Source: Pseudomonas sp. GOM6 (lineage in GTDB: Bacteria; Pseudomonadota; Gammaproteobacteria; Pseudomonadales; Pseudomonadaceae). Taken from it: a DNA stretch of 64,000 bases. The notes beneath the pieces were generated by a model that searched no databases, was not told the DNA's origin, and saw only the letters and a program-made list of their open reading frames with translations. A program made the translations under genes and the position numbers. The DNA is taken from the NCBI RefSeq assembly GCF_029537485.1, contig NZ_JARPUS010000002.1, positions 62,001 to 126,000 of the forward strand. Reading direction: 5' to 3'. Shown here in pieces: positions 20,736 to 29,443 of the stretch (within the stretch, counting starts at the first letter, position 1; every line of letters begins with the position of its first letter).

Positions 20736-21863
20736 TTGATCGTCTTCCGTTACCTGTCCCGTGAAGTGCTGGTGACCCTCAGCGCGGTGAGTGCCGTGCT
20801 GCTGGTGATCATCATGAGCGGACGTTTCATCAAGTATCTCGCCCAGGCTGCACAGGGAGTGCTGGATCCGGGCGTATTGTTCCTGATCATGGGCTACCGC
20901 ATGCCCGGCTTCCTCCAGCTGATCCTGCCGCTGGGCCTGTTCCTTGGCATCCTGCTGGCCTATGGTCGTCTGTACCTGGACAGCGAGATGACTGTGCTGT
21001 CCGCCACCGGCATGAGCAACCGCCGCCTGCTGTCCTACACTATGGCCCCGGCCGCGCTGGTCGCTGCGCTGGTCGCCTGGCTGAGCCTGGGCCTGGCGCC
21101 GCAGGGCGTGGCCGAGGTGGCGCGCATCCTCAACCAGCAGGATGCCCTGACTGAATTCGATACCCTGGTGCCTGGGCGCTTCCAGTCGATGAAGGATGGC
21201 TCACGAGTCACCTATACCGAGGCGCTGTCCGAGGACCGCGGCCAGCTCAGCGGCGTGTTCATCACCGAGAAAAAGGCCGCGACCGCCAAGGACAAGCCCA
21301 GGAACGCCGACATCAGCGTGCTGGTGGCCGAGAAAGGGCGGCAGGTCATTCAGGGCGACGGCAGCCGCTACCTGATTCTGGAGAACGGCTACCGCTACGA
21401 CGGCAACCCGGGGCAGGCCGACTATCGGGTGATCAAGTACGACACCTATGGCGTGCTGCTGCCCAAGCCCAGTGTCAGCAACGAGATCGGCGAGCGCGAG
21501 GCAATTCCCACCCGCGAACTGTTCGGCAGCGACAAGCCGCGTGAGCAGGCCGAACTGCAGTGGCGCCTTTCCATCCCCCTGCTGGTGTTCGTGGTGACCC
21601 TGCTGGCGGTGCCGCTGGCCCGGGTCAATCCGCGTCAGGGGCGCTTCCTCAAGTTGCTGCCGGCGATTCTGCTGTACATGACCTACCTCGGTCTGCTGAT
21701 CGCCGCGCGCGGCCAACTGGACAAGGGCAAGATCCCCATGCAGCTCGGCCTGTGGTGGGTGCATGGCCTGTTCCTGCTGATCGGTGCGGGCCTGTTCCTC
21801 TGGCAGCCGCTGCAACTCAAGCTGGCCAGTCGCCGCGTTATGAAGGAGGCGGCCCATGCGTAA
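20736..21863 (+). CDS. lptF: LPS export permease LptF
   Basis: A 375-residue inner-membrane protein of the YjgP/YjgQ family with three membrane helices on each side of a periplasmic beta-jellyroll domain. With LptG and LptB it extracts lipopolysaccharide from the inner membrane. I place the start at TTG 20736, giving MIVFRYLSREVL as in other pseudomonads, with GGAG 9 bases upstream; the first in-frame ATG further upstream (20700) would add an unlikely polar stretch. lptG overlaps its end by 8 bases, so translation is coupled. Confidence 0.93.
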   Translation: MIVFRYLSREVLVTLSAVSAVLLVIIMSGRFIKYLAQAAQGVLDPGVLFLIMGYRMPGFLQLILPLGLFLGILLAYGRLYLDSEMTVLSATGMSNRRLLSYTMAPAALVAALVAWLSLGLAPQGVAEVARILNQQDALTEFDTLVPGRFQSMKDGSRVTYTEALSEDRGQLSGVFITEKKAATAKDKPRNADISVLVAEKGRQVIQGDGSRYLILENGYRYDGNPGQADYRVIKYDTYGVLLPKPSVSNEIGEREAIPTRELFGSDKPREQAELQWRLSIPLLVFVVTLLAVPLARVNPRQGRFLKLLPAILLYMTYLGLLIAARGQLDKGKIPMQLGLWWVHGLFLLIGAGLFLWQPLQLKLASRRVMKEAAHA

Positions 21864-22917
21864 GCTTGATCGTTACATCGGTAGCAGCGTTTTCTTCGCC
21901 ATCCTGGCGGTGCTTGGCATCATCGTTGGCCTGGCCCTGTTGTTCGCCTTCATCGATGAGCTGGGTGACCTGAGCGACACCTACGGCACTCTCGATGTGC
22001 TCATCTATGTGTTGTTGACCCTGCCGCGGCGCACCTACGAGATGCTGCCGATGGCGGCGCTGATCGGCTGCCTGATCGGTCTCGGCAGCCTGGCCAGCAA
22101 TAGCGAGCTGACCATCATGCGTGCCGCCGGCGTGTCGGTCGGGCGTATCGTCTGGGCGGTGATGAAACCCATGCTGGTGCTGATGCTGGTCGGCGTGCTG
22201 ATCGGCGAGTATCTGGCGCCGTGGAGCGAGAACCAGGCCCAGGCCCAGCGCTCCCTGGCCCAAGGCGGCGGCGAGGCGCAGAGCTCGAAGCACGGCCTAT
22301 GGCACCGTCAGGGGCAGGAGTACGTGCACATCAACGCCGTCCAGCCGGGCGGCAAGCTGATCGGCGTGACCCGTTACCAGTTCGATGATCAGCGCAAGCT
22401 GCTGTCGTCCAGCTTTGCCCGTCGCGCCCAGTATCAGGGCGATTACTGGCAGCTGGAGGACGTCAAAACCACGCTGTTCCATGAGCGCAATACCGAGCTG
22501 AAGACGGCTGCCAGTGAGCGTTGGGACGTCGAGCTCAAACCGGAGCTGCTCGGCACCGTGGTGCTGGAGCCCGAGGCGCTGTCGGTGGCTGGACTGTGGC
22601 GCTATATCCAGTACCTCGGCGAGCAGGGCCTGAACAACGGCACCTACTGGCTGGCGTTCTGGACCAAGGTGTTGCAGCCACTGGTGACCGCCGCGCTGGT
22701 GCTGATGGCGATCTCCTTCATCTTCGGCCCGTTGCGCTCGGTGACTCTCGGTCAGCGCGTATTCACCGGCGTGCTGGTGGGCTTCGTGTTCCGTATTGCC
22801 CAGGATCTGCTCGGCCCGTCCAGCCTGGTGTTCGGCTTCTCGCCGCTGCTGGCGGTGGCGGTGCCGGCGACCATTTGCGCCCTGGCCGGCGTATTACTGC
22901 TCAGACGCGCGGCCTGA
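21856..22917 (+). CDS. lptG: LPS export permease LptG
   Basis: A 353-residue paralogue of LptF with the same layout: membrane helices at about residues 12-35, 55-80 and 97-120, a periplasmic jellyroll domain, then three helices from about 265 to the end. Conserved start RKLDRYIGSSVFF. It pairs with LptF in the LptB2FG ABC complex; the ATPase gene lptB is not in the window. A bidirectional terminator follows. Confidence 0.95.
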   Translation: MRKLDRYIGSSVFFAILAVLGIIVGLALLFAFIDELGDLSDTYGTLDVLIYVLLTLPRRTYEMLPMAALIGCLIGLGSLASNSELTIMRAAGVSVGRIVWAVMKPMLVLMLVGVLIGEYLAPWSENQAQAQRSLAQGGGEAQSSKHGLWHRQGQEYVHINAVQPGGKLIGVTRYQFDDQRKLLSSSFARRAQYQGDYWQLEDVKTTLFHERNTELKTAASERWDVELKPELLGTVVLEPEALSVAGLWRYIQYLGEQGLNNGTYWLAFWTKVLQPLVTAALVLMAISFIFGPLRSVTLGQRVFTGVLVGFVFRIAQDLLGPSSLVFGFSPLLAVAVPATICALAGVLLLRRAA

Positions 22918-22927
22918 TTCAGAACAA

Positions 22928-22958
22928 AGAAAAGGCCGGGCATTTGCCCGGCCTTTTT
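22928..22958. terminator. Bidirectional terminator after lptG
   Basis: GGCCGGGC (22934-22941) and GCCCGGCC (22946-22953) form an 8-bp stem with an ATTT loop. TTTTT follows on the plus strand and AAAA precedes it, so it can also end the minus-strand lipoprotein transcript that stops at 22963. Confidence 0.88.
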
Positions 22959-22962
22959 CGTT

Positions 22963-23166
22963 TCACTGCTGCCCTTGCTGTTCCAGCTGCTCCAGGCGCT
23001 GCTGGTTTTTCGCGTTGGCCTGGTCGATCTGCTGCTTGAGCTGCTGCATCTGCTGCTGTGCCTGCTTGGCCTGGTCAGCCTGCAGTTTGGCCGTGGTGGC
23101 GGTGGCCGCACCGCCGTCGCAGGCGGCGAGAGTGAACAGGCAGAGCAGGGCGATGATGTGGCGCAT
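22963..23166 (-). CDS. Small coiled-coil lipoprotein
   Basis: A 67-residue protein with a lipoprotein signal peptide (MRHIIALLCLFTLAAC, lipobox LAAC) and a mature part of about 50 residues that is almost entirely Gln/Lys/Ala/Leu heptads, an expected coiled coil. ATG 23166 is preferred because GGAG sits 6 bases upstream. Its architecture recalls Lpp/OprI-type envelope lipoproteins, but I cannot assign a family. It lies 76 bases downstream of the Hsp70-like gene on the same strand and may be cotranscribed with it. Confidence 0.75.
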   Translation of the reverse strand: MRHIIALLCLFTLAACDGGAATATTAKLQADQAKQAQQQMQQLKQQIDQANAKNQQRLEQLEQQGQQ

Positions 23167-23242
23167 GACGGTCTCCATGACGTGACGATGGCCCACCCTA
23201 ACCTGCCGGCAGCCAGTCCGCAGCCGCTGACTTGCCGAGCGG

Positions 23243-24508
23243 TCAGCCGTAGCGACGACGGGCTTCGATGGCGAGGCCGCTACCGATGCTGCCGAAGCTG
23301 TTGCCTTCGGTGGGGCGGGCGTTGGGCAGTAGTGCGGCGACGCTCTGGCGCAGGGCGGGAATGGCGCTGGAGCCACCGGTGAAGAAGATGGTGTCGATCT
23401 CGTGATGGCTGACCCCGGCCTTGAGCAGCAGCTCGTTGACGCCCGCGCGGATGCGTTCGAGCAGGCTGTCGATGGCGCGGTCGAACAGCGGGCGGTCGAG
23501 CAGGGCGCTGAGGCCGTCCTCGATCCGTGACAGGTCGATGAGGCGGCTGTCCTGTTCGGTCAGAGCGATCTTGCTGTCTTCCACCTGCATCGCCAGCCAG
23601 TGTCCGGCGCGCTGCTCGGTGAGGCTGAGCAGGCGGTCGATGCTGGTCGGGTCGACGATGTCGTAGCGCATGTTCTTCAGCGCCAGCTGGGCTTTCTGTG
23701 CGTACACCGCGTTGATGGTGTGCCAGGTGGCCAGGTTGAGGTGGTGGCTGGTGGGCATCAGCGCGTCGCTCTTCATCCGGCTGCCGTAGCCGAACAGCGG
23801 CATGATGCCTTCCAGGCTGAGTTGCTTGTCGAAGTCGGTACCGCCGATGTGCACGCCGCCGGTGGCGAGGATGTCGTCCTGGCGCTCGTTCAGCTCGCGG
23901 CGCTCGGGAGCCAGGCGTACCAGGGAGAAGTCCGAGGTACCGCCACCGATGTCGACGATAAGCACCAGCTCTTCGCTCTGGATGCTGCGCTCGTAGTCGA
24001 AGGCCGCGGCAATCGGTTCGTACTGGAAGGACACTTCCTTGAAGCCGAGCTTGCGGGCCACGGCCTCCAGGGTGTTGGCGGCCTCGGTGTCGGCTGCCTC
24101 GTCGTCGTCGACGAAGAATACCGGGCGGCCCAGCACTACCTGCTCGAACTCGCGGTCGGCCTGCTGTTCGGCGCGTTTTTTCAGCTCGCCGATAAAGAAA
24201 CCGAGCAGGTCGCGAAACGGCAGGGCGCTGCCCAGCACCGTGGTTTCGCTTTTCAGCAGCTTGGAGCCGAGTAGGCTCTTGAGCGAGCGCATCAGGCGCC
24301 CCTCGTAACCGTCCAGGTATTCGCTCAGGGCCTGACGACCGTAGACCGGGCGACGCTCCTCGGTATTGAAGAAGATCACCGAGGGCAGGGTGATCTTGCC
24401 GTCTTCCAGCGTCAGCAGCGGCTCCTGATCAGGCCGCCACCAGCCGACGGTGGAGTTGGACGTGCCGAAGTCGATGCCCAGGGCATTGGCGGAGTTGGAG
24501 GAATTCAT
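23243..24508 (-). CDS. Short Hsp70-family chaperone (YegD-like)
   Basis: A 421-residue protein with the Hsp70/actin ATPase fold only: phosphate-1 motif GIDFGTSNSTVGW, phosphate-2 VDIGGGTSDFS, and adenosine motif FFTGGSSAIPALR. It has no C-terminal substrate-binding domain of usual DnaK size. This is the arrangement of E. coli YegD, whose role is not established. No J-domain or nucleotide-exchange partner is nearby. Cytoplasmic, no signal peptide. The ATPase motifs look intact, so it is probably active. Confidence 0.88.
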   Translation of the reverse strand: MNSSNSANALGIDFGTSNSTVGWWRPDQEPLLTLEDGKITLPSVIFFNTEERRPVYGRQALSEYLDGYEGRLMRSLKSLLGSKLLKSETTVLGSALPFRDLLGFFIGELKKRAEQQADREFEQVVLGRPVFFVDDDEAADTEAANTLEAVARKLGFKEVSFQYEPIAAAFDYERSIQSEELVLIVDIGGGTSDFSLVRLAPERRELNERQDDILATGGVHIGGTDFDKQLSLEGIMPLFGYGSRMKSDALMPTSHHLNLATWHTINAVYAQKAQLALKNMRYDIVDPTSIDRLLSLTEQRAGHWLAMQVEDSKIALTEQDSRLIDLSRIEDGLSALLDRPLFDRAIDSLLERIRAGVNELLLKAGVSHHEIDTIFFTGGSSAIPALRQSVAALLPNARPTEGNSFGSIGSGLAIEARRRYG

Positions 24509-24662
24509 GCTGCGCTCCGGAAAAACGGCCGCGCATTCTATGCGAGAGCGTGCGCGCTTGCGCGGCTAATCGTCGGCTGCGGTGATGGCCAAGTGCTAGG
24601 CTCAGAATGGGAAGCCGAATAGCGAGTCAGGCGGGCCTCCCAAGTCGACCGGGAGTCATCTC

Positions 24663-25589
24663 ATGCGTTTGCCCCTTTCGTCCTGTCTGGGCTTTGCCGT
24701 GCTCTGCGGGCTGTCGGCTGTGGCCCGCGCCGATTGCGTCAGCCTGGTGTCCGGCGCTGGTGGCGCGGCCTTCTGGCACAGTGTCGAACAGGGTGCCCGC
24801 CAGGCGGCCCAGGAGACCGGGCTGCAGCTGTATTTCCGCGGGCCGAGCAAGGAAGCCGATCCCGAGGCGCAGTTGCGCATCGTCGAACGCATGCTCGTGC
24901 ATGGCTGTCGCGCGCTGATCGTGGCGCCTAGCGGTGAGGCCGTCGCCGAACGCGTGCGCCAGCTGACGGGCCAGGGCATCGCCGTGCTTTATATCGATCG
25001 CGACCTGGGCGGCGACGAGGTGATAGGTGCCGTGGTGACCGACAACCACCAGGCCGGTCTGCTCGCGGCCCGACAGATGGCGCGCCTGCTGCAGGGGCGT
25101 GGACGGGTCGGTGTGCTGCGGCCGGACTCCCAGGCCAGTTCGGTGGCCGAGCGCAGCGCCGGTTTCATCCAGGGGGCGCGCGAGGCCGGCCTGGACGTGG
25201 TGCTGGAGGCGCGCTTGCCCGTGAGCGACTACATGCCCAGCCTGGCCGAACTGCAGATGCTGGAGACTCTGGACGGTCTGTTCACGGTCAATGAACGCAC
25301 CACCCAGAGCGGTCTGGCGGCACTGCGGCGGTCCGGGCGCAGCGGGCAGGTGGTGCACATCGGTTTTGACGCCGACCCGCTGTTGGTCGAGGCTCTGCGC
25401 CGTGGCGAGTTGGCCGCCCTGATGTTGCAGCAACCCTGGGAAATGGGCTATCGCAGCGTGTGGTCGGCGCACCAGCATTTGCGTGGCTCCCGCTCGGGCT
25501 TGCGGCGTGAGCCGCTGGCGGCGCTGTATATCGATGCGCAGCGTGTGGACGATCCGGGTATTCGGCGCTTGTTGCCCTTCTCGCCGTGA
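24663..25589 (+). CDS. Periplasmic sugar-binding-type protein (LacI/ribose-binding fold)
   Basis: A 308-residue protein with a signal peptide (MRLPLSSCLGFAVLCGLSAVARA) and a type I periplasmic-binding fold (Peripla_BP_4 type) with motifs such as QLRIVERMLVHGCRALIVAPS and GAVVTDNHQAGLLAARQM. Such proteins usually feed a sugar or autoinducer-2 ABC importer, but no permease or ATPase gene is adjacent. It may serve a distant transporter or a sensor kinase. Ligand not predictable. The next gene, another periplasmic binding protein, follows after 73 bases. Confidence 0.82.
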   Translation: MRLPLSSCLGFAVLCGLSAVARADCVSLVSGAGGAAFWHSVEQGARQAAQETGLQLYFRGPSKEADPEAQLRIVERMLVHGCRALIVAPSGEAVAERVRQLTGQGIAVLYIDRDLGGDEVIGAVVTDNHQAGLLAARQMARLLQGRGRVGVLRPDSQASSVAERSAGFIQGAREAGLDVVLEARLPVSDYMPSLAELQMLETLDGLFTVNERTTQSGLAALRRSGRSGQVVHIGFDADPLLVEALRRGELAALMLQQPWEMGYRSVWSAHQHLRGSRSGLRREPLAALYIDAQRVDDPGIRRLLPFSP

Positions 25590-25662
25590 CCGGCAAGGCT
25601 GACGAGCAGTCCGCCTACCGCCGTCTCTGAGCTAGTCTGAAAGACATGGGAGGGATGTGCGG

Positions 25663-26403
25663 ATGCATGCATTACTGCGCAGCTGGGTGTTGTGCTGGGC
25701 GATGTTGCCGCTGTTGGCGGTGGCCGAGTTGCGGCTGCTGACCGAGCAGGCGCCGCCGACCAGTTTCCTGCGCGACGGTCAGCCCGAGGGTTATGCAGTA
25801 GAGGTGGTGCATGAGCTGATCCGGCGTACCGGCAGCCAGGCTCGAATCGAACTGCTGCCCTGGACCCGCGCCTACTACCTGGCCAAGAGCGAGGCCGACA
25901 CCGGCCTGTTCTCGGTCGTGCGCACCGCCGAGCGCGAGGCGCTGTTCCAGTGGGTCGGGCCGATCCTGCAGGGGGCGACGCGTTTCTATTCGCTGAAGAG
26001 CAGCAAGCTGCGCATCGACAGCCTGGAGGACGCGGCCCGCGCCGGCACCCTGGCCCTGCCCAAGCAGTGGTACACCTACGAGACGCTGCAGCGCATGGGC
26101 TTCACCAACCTGTATGGCGTGCCCAGCTCCCGACAGATGGTGACCATGCTCAAGCATGGCCGGGTCAAGCTGATCGCCACCGAAGACCTGACCCTGCGCG
26201 AAGAGCTGGCCAGCGGTGGGCTGACGCCTGACCAGGTTCAGCCGCACCTGGCATTCATGCGTTCCGATTACTACATCGTCTTCTCGCCGCAGACAGCGCC
26301 CGCCCTGGTCGAGCGCTGGCGCGGCGAGCTCGATGGCATGCGCCGCGATGGCAGCCTGGAGAGCATCCTGCAACGCTGGCTGCCCGCTGCGCGAGGGCGC
26401 TGA
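25663..26403 (+). CDS. Solute-binding protein, amino-acid (SBP_bac_3) type
   Basis: A 246-residue periplasmic protein with a signal peptide (MHALLRSWVLCWAMLPLLAVA) and a type II binding fold: RLLTEQAPPTSFLRDGQPEGYAVEV at the start, then the RTAERE segment. This subgroup without a transporter is common in Pseudomonas, and its ligands are mostly unknown. ATG 25663 is chosen because GGGAGGG lies 8 bases upstream; GTG 25657 would be only 2 bases away. It converges with the DUF4198 gene, whose end lies 8 bases away. Confidence 0.82.
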   Translation: MHALLRSWVLCWAMLPLLAVAELRLLTEQAPPTSFLRDGQPEGYAVEVVHELIRRTGSQARIELLPWTRAYYLAKSEADTGLFSVVRTAEREALFQWVGPILQGATRFYSLKSSKLRIDSLEDAARAGTLALPKQWYTYETLQRMGFTNLYGVPSSRQMVTMLKHGRVKLIATEDLTLREELASGGLTPDQVQPHLAFMRSDYYIVFSPQTAPALVERWRGELDGMRRDGSLESILQRWLPAARGR

Positions 26404-26411
26404 GCCCGCGC

Positions 26412-27131
26412 CTACTCGTGATGGGCCTGGCCGAGGAAGGTCAGCGAGGCGAACAGCCCTTCTTCCTCGATGTCCTTGTCGCCCTTGACCGGCTGGTACA
26501 GCTCGGCGGCGATGATGTTCAGGCCCTGGTTGCGCACCACGACTTCGGCAAAGCCTTGCGCATCCGTAGTCGCGCTGACTTCGTGCGGCATCCCGCGATA
26601 GTCGCCAATCAGCTTGACGCCCTTGGCCGGTTTGCCATCCACCAGCACCTGCACGCGCAGCGGCTTGCCCGGGCCGACGGCGAGCGGGTCGCTCTGCGGC
26701 ACGATGGCCAGGCGCAGCTTGCTCAGCGCCGGCAGCTGGGCGCCGGGGGCGAGGATCGCCAGGCTGTACTTGTAGGTGTGCAGCGAGTGGGTGGAGTTCG
26801 GCACCTGGCTGCGTCCCTGGTTGATCCACTGTTTGTCCGGGGTCTGCGACCAGGCGCCGTTGTCCAGCGCCACGGCCACTACCGCCGGCGCGCGCAGTGG
26901 CTGCAGGCGGGCGTGGTCGTCCAGGCGCTGTACGGTTACCGGGATCATCTTGCCGGCGCCGTCATAGGCCCAGGCGCCGCTGATTTTCTGCGCCTTGAAG
27001 GCGTCGTCCTCGGCGCCATGGCCGTAGATGACCTCGTGATTGCCACGGCGTTGTTCGGTCCACAGGCCGTGGGCGGAGGCTTGGCCGCAGACGACCAGGC
27101 CGGCGAGCAGCAGGGGGAGGGAGATACGCAT
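26412..27131 (-). CDS. DUF4198 periplasmic protein
   Basis: A 239-residue exported protein (signal peptide MRISLPLLLAGLVVCGQASA) that begins, when mature, with HGLWTE, as typical DUF4198 members begin with a histidine after cleavage. The C-terminal half has an immunoglobulin-like beta domain (GKPLRVQVLVDGKPAKGVKL, DAQGFAEVVVRNQGLNIIAA). DUF4198 proteins are often encoded beside TonB receptors or nickel/cobalt transporters. It lies 11 bases downstream of the TonB receptor on the same strand, so they form an operon and probably handle one metal or metallophore. Which one is not shown. Confidence 0.8.
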   Translation of the reverse strand: MRISLPLLLAGLVVCGQASAHGLWTEQRRGNHEVIYGHGAEDDAFKAQKISGAWAYDGAGKMIPVTVQRLDDHARLQPLRAPAVVAVALDNGAWSQTPDKQWINQGRSQVPNSTHSLHTYKYSLAILAPGAQLPALSKLRLAIVPQSDPLAVGPGKPLRVQVLVDGKPAKGVKLIGDYRGMPHEVSATTDAQGFAEVVVRNQGLNIIAAELYQPVKGDKDIEEEGLFASLTFLGQAHHE

Positions 27132-27142
27132 TGAGGTGATCC

Positions 27143-29233
27143 TTAGAGCGCCAGGCTCAGGCTGAAGTTGAGGTTGCGTGGCTCGCCGGGCAGTACCCAG
27201 ACGCTGTTGTAGCTGCGCTCGTAGTACTTGCGGTCGAAGACGTTGTTGAGGTTCACGCCCAGGGTGACGTCCGCGCTGACCTTGTGGTGGGCCAGCAGGT
27301 CCAGCGTCTCGTAGGCGTCCAGGCGAAAATCGCTGCCGGCCTGGCCGGAACGGTCGCCGACATAGTTGACCGCCGCGCCGATGTCCGAGCCCTGCAGGGC
27401 GCCGCCCTGGAACTCGTACACCGCCATCAGGCTGCCGCTGTGCTGCGCGACGCCGACCAGGTCGCTGCCGGTGGGGATGGCGGCGTCACCCTTGGTCACT
27501 TCTGCGTCGATATAGGCGTAGGCGCCGATGATCCGCACGGCGTCGCTGAGCTGGCCGCTGAATTGCATGTCCAGGCCCTGGCTGCGTGCCTCGCCGGCCG
27601 CCACGCTCTCACCGAGGGCGTCGGTGGTGATGACGTTTTCCTTGTCGATATGGAACAGGGCGATGGTGCCGCCCAGGCGGCCGTCGAGCAGGTCCAGCTT
27701 CAGCCCGCTTTCGTAGCCGATGCCTTTCTCCGGCTGGTACACCTGGCCCTGGGTGCCGAGGCTGTTGGGCTTGAACGAGGACGACGCGTTGGCGAACACG
27801 CCGACCTGCGGGGTGAGCTGGTACAGCACGCCGATGCGCGGGGTGGCGACGTCCTTGTACTGCGAGGTTTCCTCACCGCTGGCGCGGTTCAGCGCATGCT
27901 GCTCGACCCGCTCCAGGCGCACGCCGAGCAGGCCGCGCAGGCGTTCGGTGAAGGTGATCTGGTCCTGCAGGTTGAGGGCGTAACTCTCGGTCTGCTCGAA
28001 GAAGTCGTTGGCGCTGGTGATCGCCGGCTTGGGCGCGCCGTACACCGGGTCGTAGATGTTCTGTCCGTAGCCGAGCGACAGGCCGCTCTGCGGGTACTTC
28101 TGGCTGTTGCGGTAGTTCTCGTACTCCAGGCCGGCGAGCAACTGGTGCTGCCAGCCGAAGCCCTCCACCTGGCCGTGCAGTTCGGCCTGGGTGATGCTGT
28201 CGTTCCACTCGAAATCGCGCTGGCGGAAGCGGCGGGTGACGGTGTCGCCGACCAGTGCGCCCGGCTCGCTGGAATCGCCTTGCAGGTGACCCTGGGTGTA
28301 GTGGTTGGCCAGGCGCAGCTTCCAGTCCTCGTTCAGGTAGCGCTCCAGCGCCAGGTCGAGGGTCTGGTTGTCGTTGCGGATGTGGCCGTCGTTCGGCTCG
28401 CCGAGGAAGGTGGAGCGCGACACCGCGCCCATCTCGCCGTTGACCGCCGGGATGCCGCGGTCGAACACCGACTCGGTGCGGGAGAACTCGGCGTCCAGCT
28501 GCAGGGTGGTGTCCGGGTCGAGCTGCCAGGTCAGCGAGGGCGTGACCACCTGGCGGCGGTTGTCCACATGGTCGCGGAAGCTGCCGTTGTCCTCGACCGC
28601 CAGGTTGATGCGCGACAGCAGGCTGCCGTCTTCGCTCAGCGGGGTGTTGGCGTCCAGGCTGGTGCGGTAGCGGTCCCAGCTGCCGGCGCTGAGGTCGATG
28701 TGCGTGAAGGCTTCGGCCTGCGGGCGCTTGCTGACGATATTGACCAGCCCGCCGGGATCGCCACGGCCATACAGGCTGGCGGAAGGGCCCTTGAGTACCT
28801 CGATGCGCTCGATGGCGCCGGTGTCCGGCGAGCTGTAACTGCCGCGGTTGATGGCGAAGCCGTTGCGGTACAGCTGGTCGGTGGTGAAGCCGCGCACGCT
28901 GTAGTTGTAGAAGGTCAGGCCGCCGAAGTTGTTCTGCCGCGACACGCCACCGGCGAAATCCAGGGCGCGGTCGATGCGGGTGCTGCCAAGGTCTTTCAGT
29001 ACCTGGCTGGGGATCACTTCGATGGTCTGCGGGGTGTCGCGGATATCGGTGTCGGTGCGGGTGGCCGTGGCCGAGCGGGTCGCCCGGTAGCCCTCGACCG
29101 GGCCGCTGGCACTTTCCAGGCGACTGTCGCTGATCGATGTGCTCTCCAGGACGAGGCTGCCCTGGGCCCAGGCGCTGCCGTGGAGGAGCAGAGAGGAAAT
29201 TCCGATAGTTCGGAGGTAGAGCGTTTTTTTCAT
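27143..29233 (-). CDS. TonB-dependent siderophore/metallophore receptor
   Basis: A 696-residue outer-membrane receptor with a signal peptide (about 24 residues), a plug domain (RDTPQTIEVIPSQVLKDLG, IERIEVLKGPSASLYGRGDPGGLVNIVSKRP) and a beta-barrel ending in the aromatic-rich LNFSLSLAL. It lacks the N-terminal signalling extension of FpvA-type transducers, and no sigma/anti-sigma pair is nearby. The motif set is that of TIGR01783-like siderophore receptors. The gene is followed by the DUF4198 gene. Upstream (29234-29290) is unusually AT-rich for this genome but I cannot identify a convincing Fur box. Ligand unknown. Confidence 0.88.
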   Translation of the reverse strand: MKKTLYLRTIGISSLLLHGSAWAQGSLVLESTSISDSRLESASGPVEGYRATRSATATRTDTDIRDTPQTIEVIPSQVLKDLGSTRIDRALDFAGGVSRQNNFGGLTFYNYSVRGFTTDQLYRNGFAINRGSYSSPDTGAIERIEVLKGPSASLYGRGDPGGLVNIVSKRPQAEAFTHIDLSAGSWDRYRTSLDANTPLSEDGSLLSRINLAVEDNGSFRDHVDNRRQVVTPSLTWQLDPDTTLQLDAEFSRTESVFDRGIPAVNGEMGAVSRSTFLGEPNDGHIRNDNQTLDLALERYLNEDWKLRLANHYTQGHLQGDSSEPGALVGDTVTRRFRQRDFEWNDSITQAELHGQVEGFGWQHQLLAGLEYENYRNSQKYPQSGLSLGYGQNIYDPVYGAPKPAITSANDFFEQTESYALNLQDQITFTERLRGLLGVRLERVEQHALNRASGEETSQYKDVATPRIGVLYQLTPQVGVFANASSSFKPNSLGTQGQVYQPEKGIGYESGLKLDLLDGRLGGTIALFHIDKENVITTDALGESVAAGEARSQGLDMQFSGQLSDAVRIIGAYAYIDAEVTKGDAAIPTGSDLVGVAQHSGSLMAVYEFQGGALQGSDIGAAVNYVGDRSGQAGSDFRLDAYETLDLLAHHKVSADVTLGVNLNNVFDRKYYERSYNSVWVLPGEPRNLNFSLSLAL

Positions 29234-29383
29234 GCTATTTCCTTATATAGATGAAATAACATAACAAAATATAAGCAAGTAAATCCACCTTGCGGCAGCC
29301 TTGGCTAGGCTTACATGGGCGGTATTTGAAAGCGAGGCGCAAGGCGGTTCTGCCAAGCTTGGGATCGGAAATTTGGCTGGATC

Positions 29384-29398
29384 TGTAGTTTTACTACA
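29384..29398. promoter_or_regulatory. Perfect 15-bp palindrome in the promoter of the oxaloacetate decarboxylase gene
   Basis: TGTAGTTTTACTACA, with 6-bp arms, lies 45 bases before the start codon. A CATAAT hexamer overlaps its right end (29397-29402) and a TTGGCT lies 18 bases before that, so a regulator bound here would block a promoter. The pattern TGTARTWWWAYTACA resembles HexR-type operators known from gammaproteobacteria. The assignment is tentative. Confidence 0.55.
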
Positions 29399-29443
29399 TA
29401 ATCGGCCGCTCCCAGAGACCCAGAATCAGCGATAGTGCCCATC

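Noticed and set aside
27284..29254. A 656-codon plus-strand frame opposite the TonB receptor
   Set aside because: Low-complexity Gly/Ala/Val/Arg translation typical of an antisense shadow; the receptor's plug and barrel motifs are clear on the minus strand.
29234..29290. A Fur box upstream of the TonB receptor
   Set aside because: The region is AT-rich, but I could not fit the 19-bp consensus with few mismatches.
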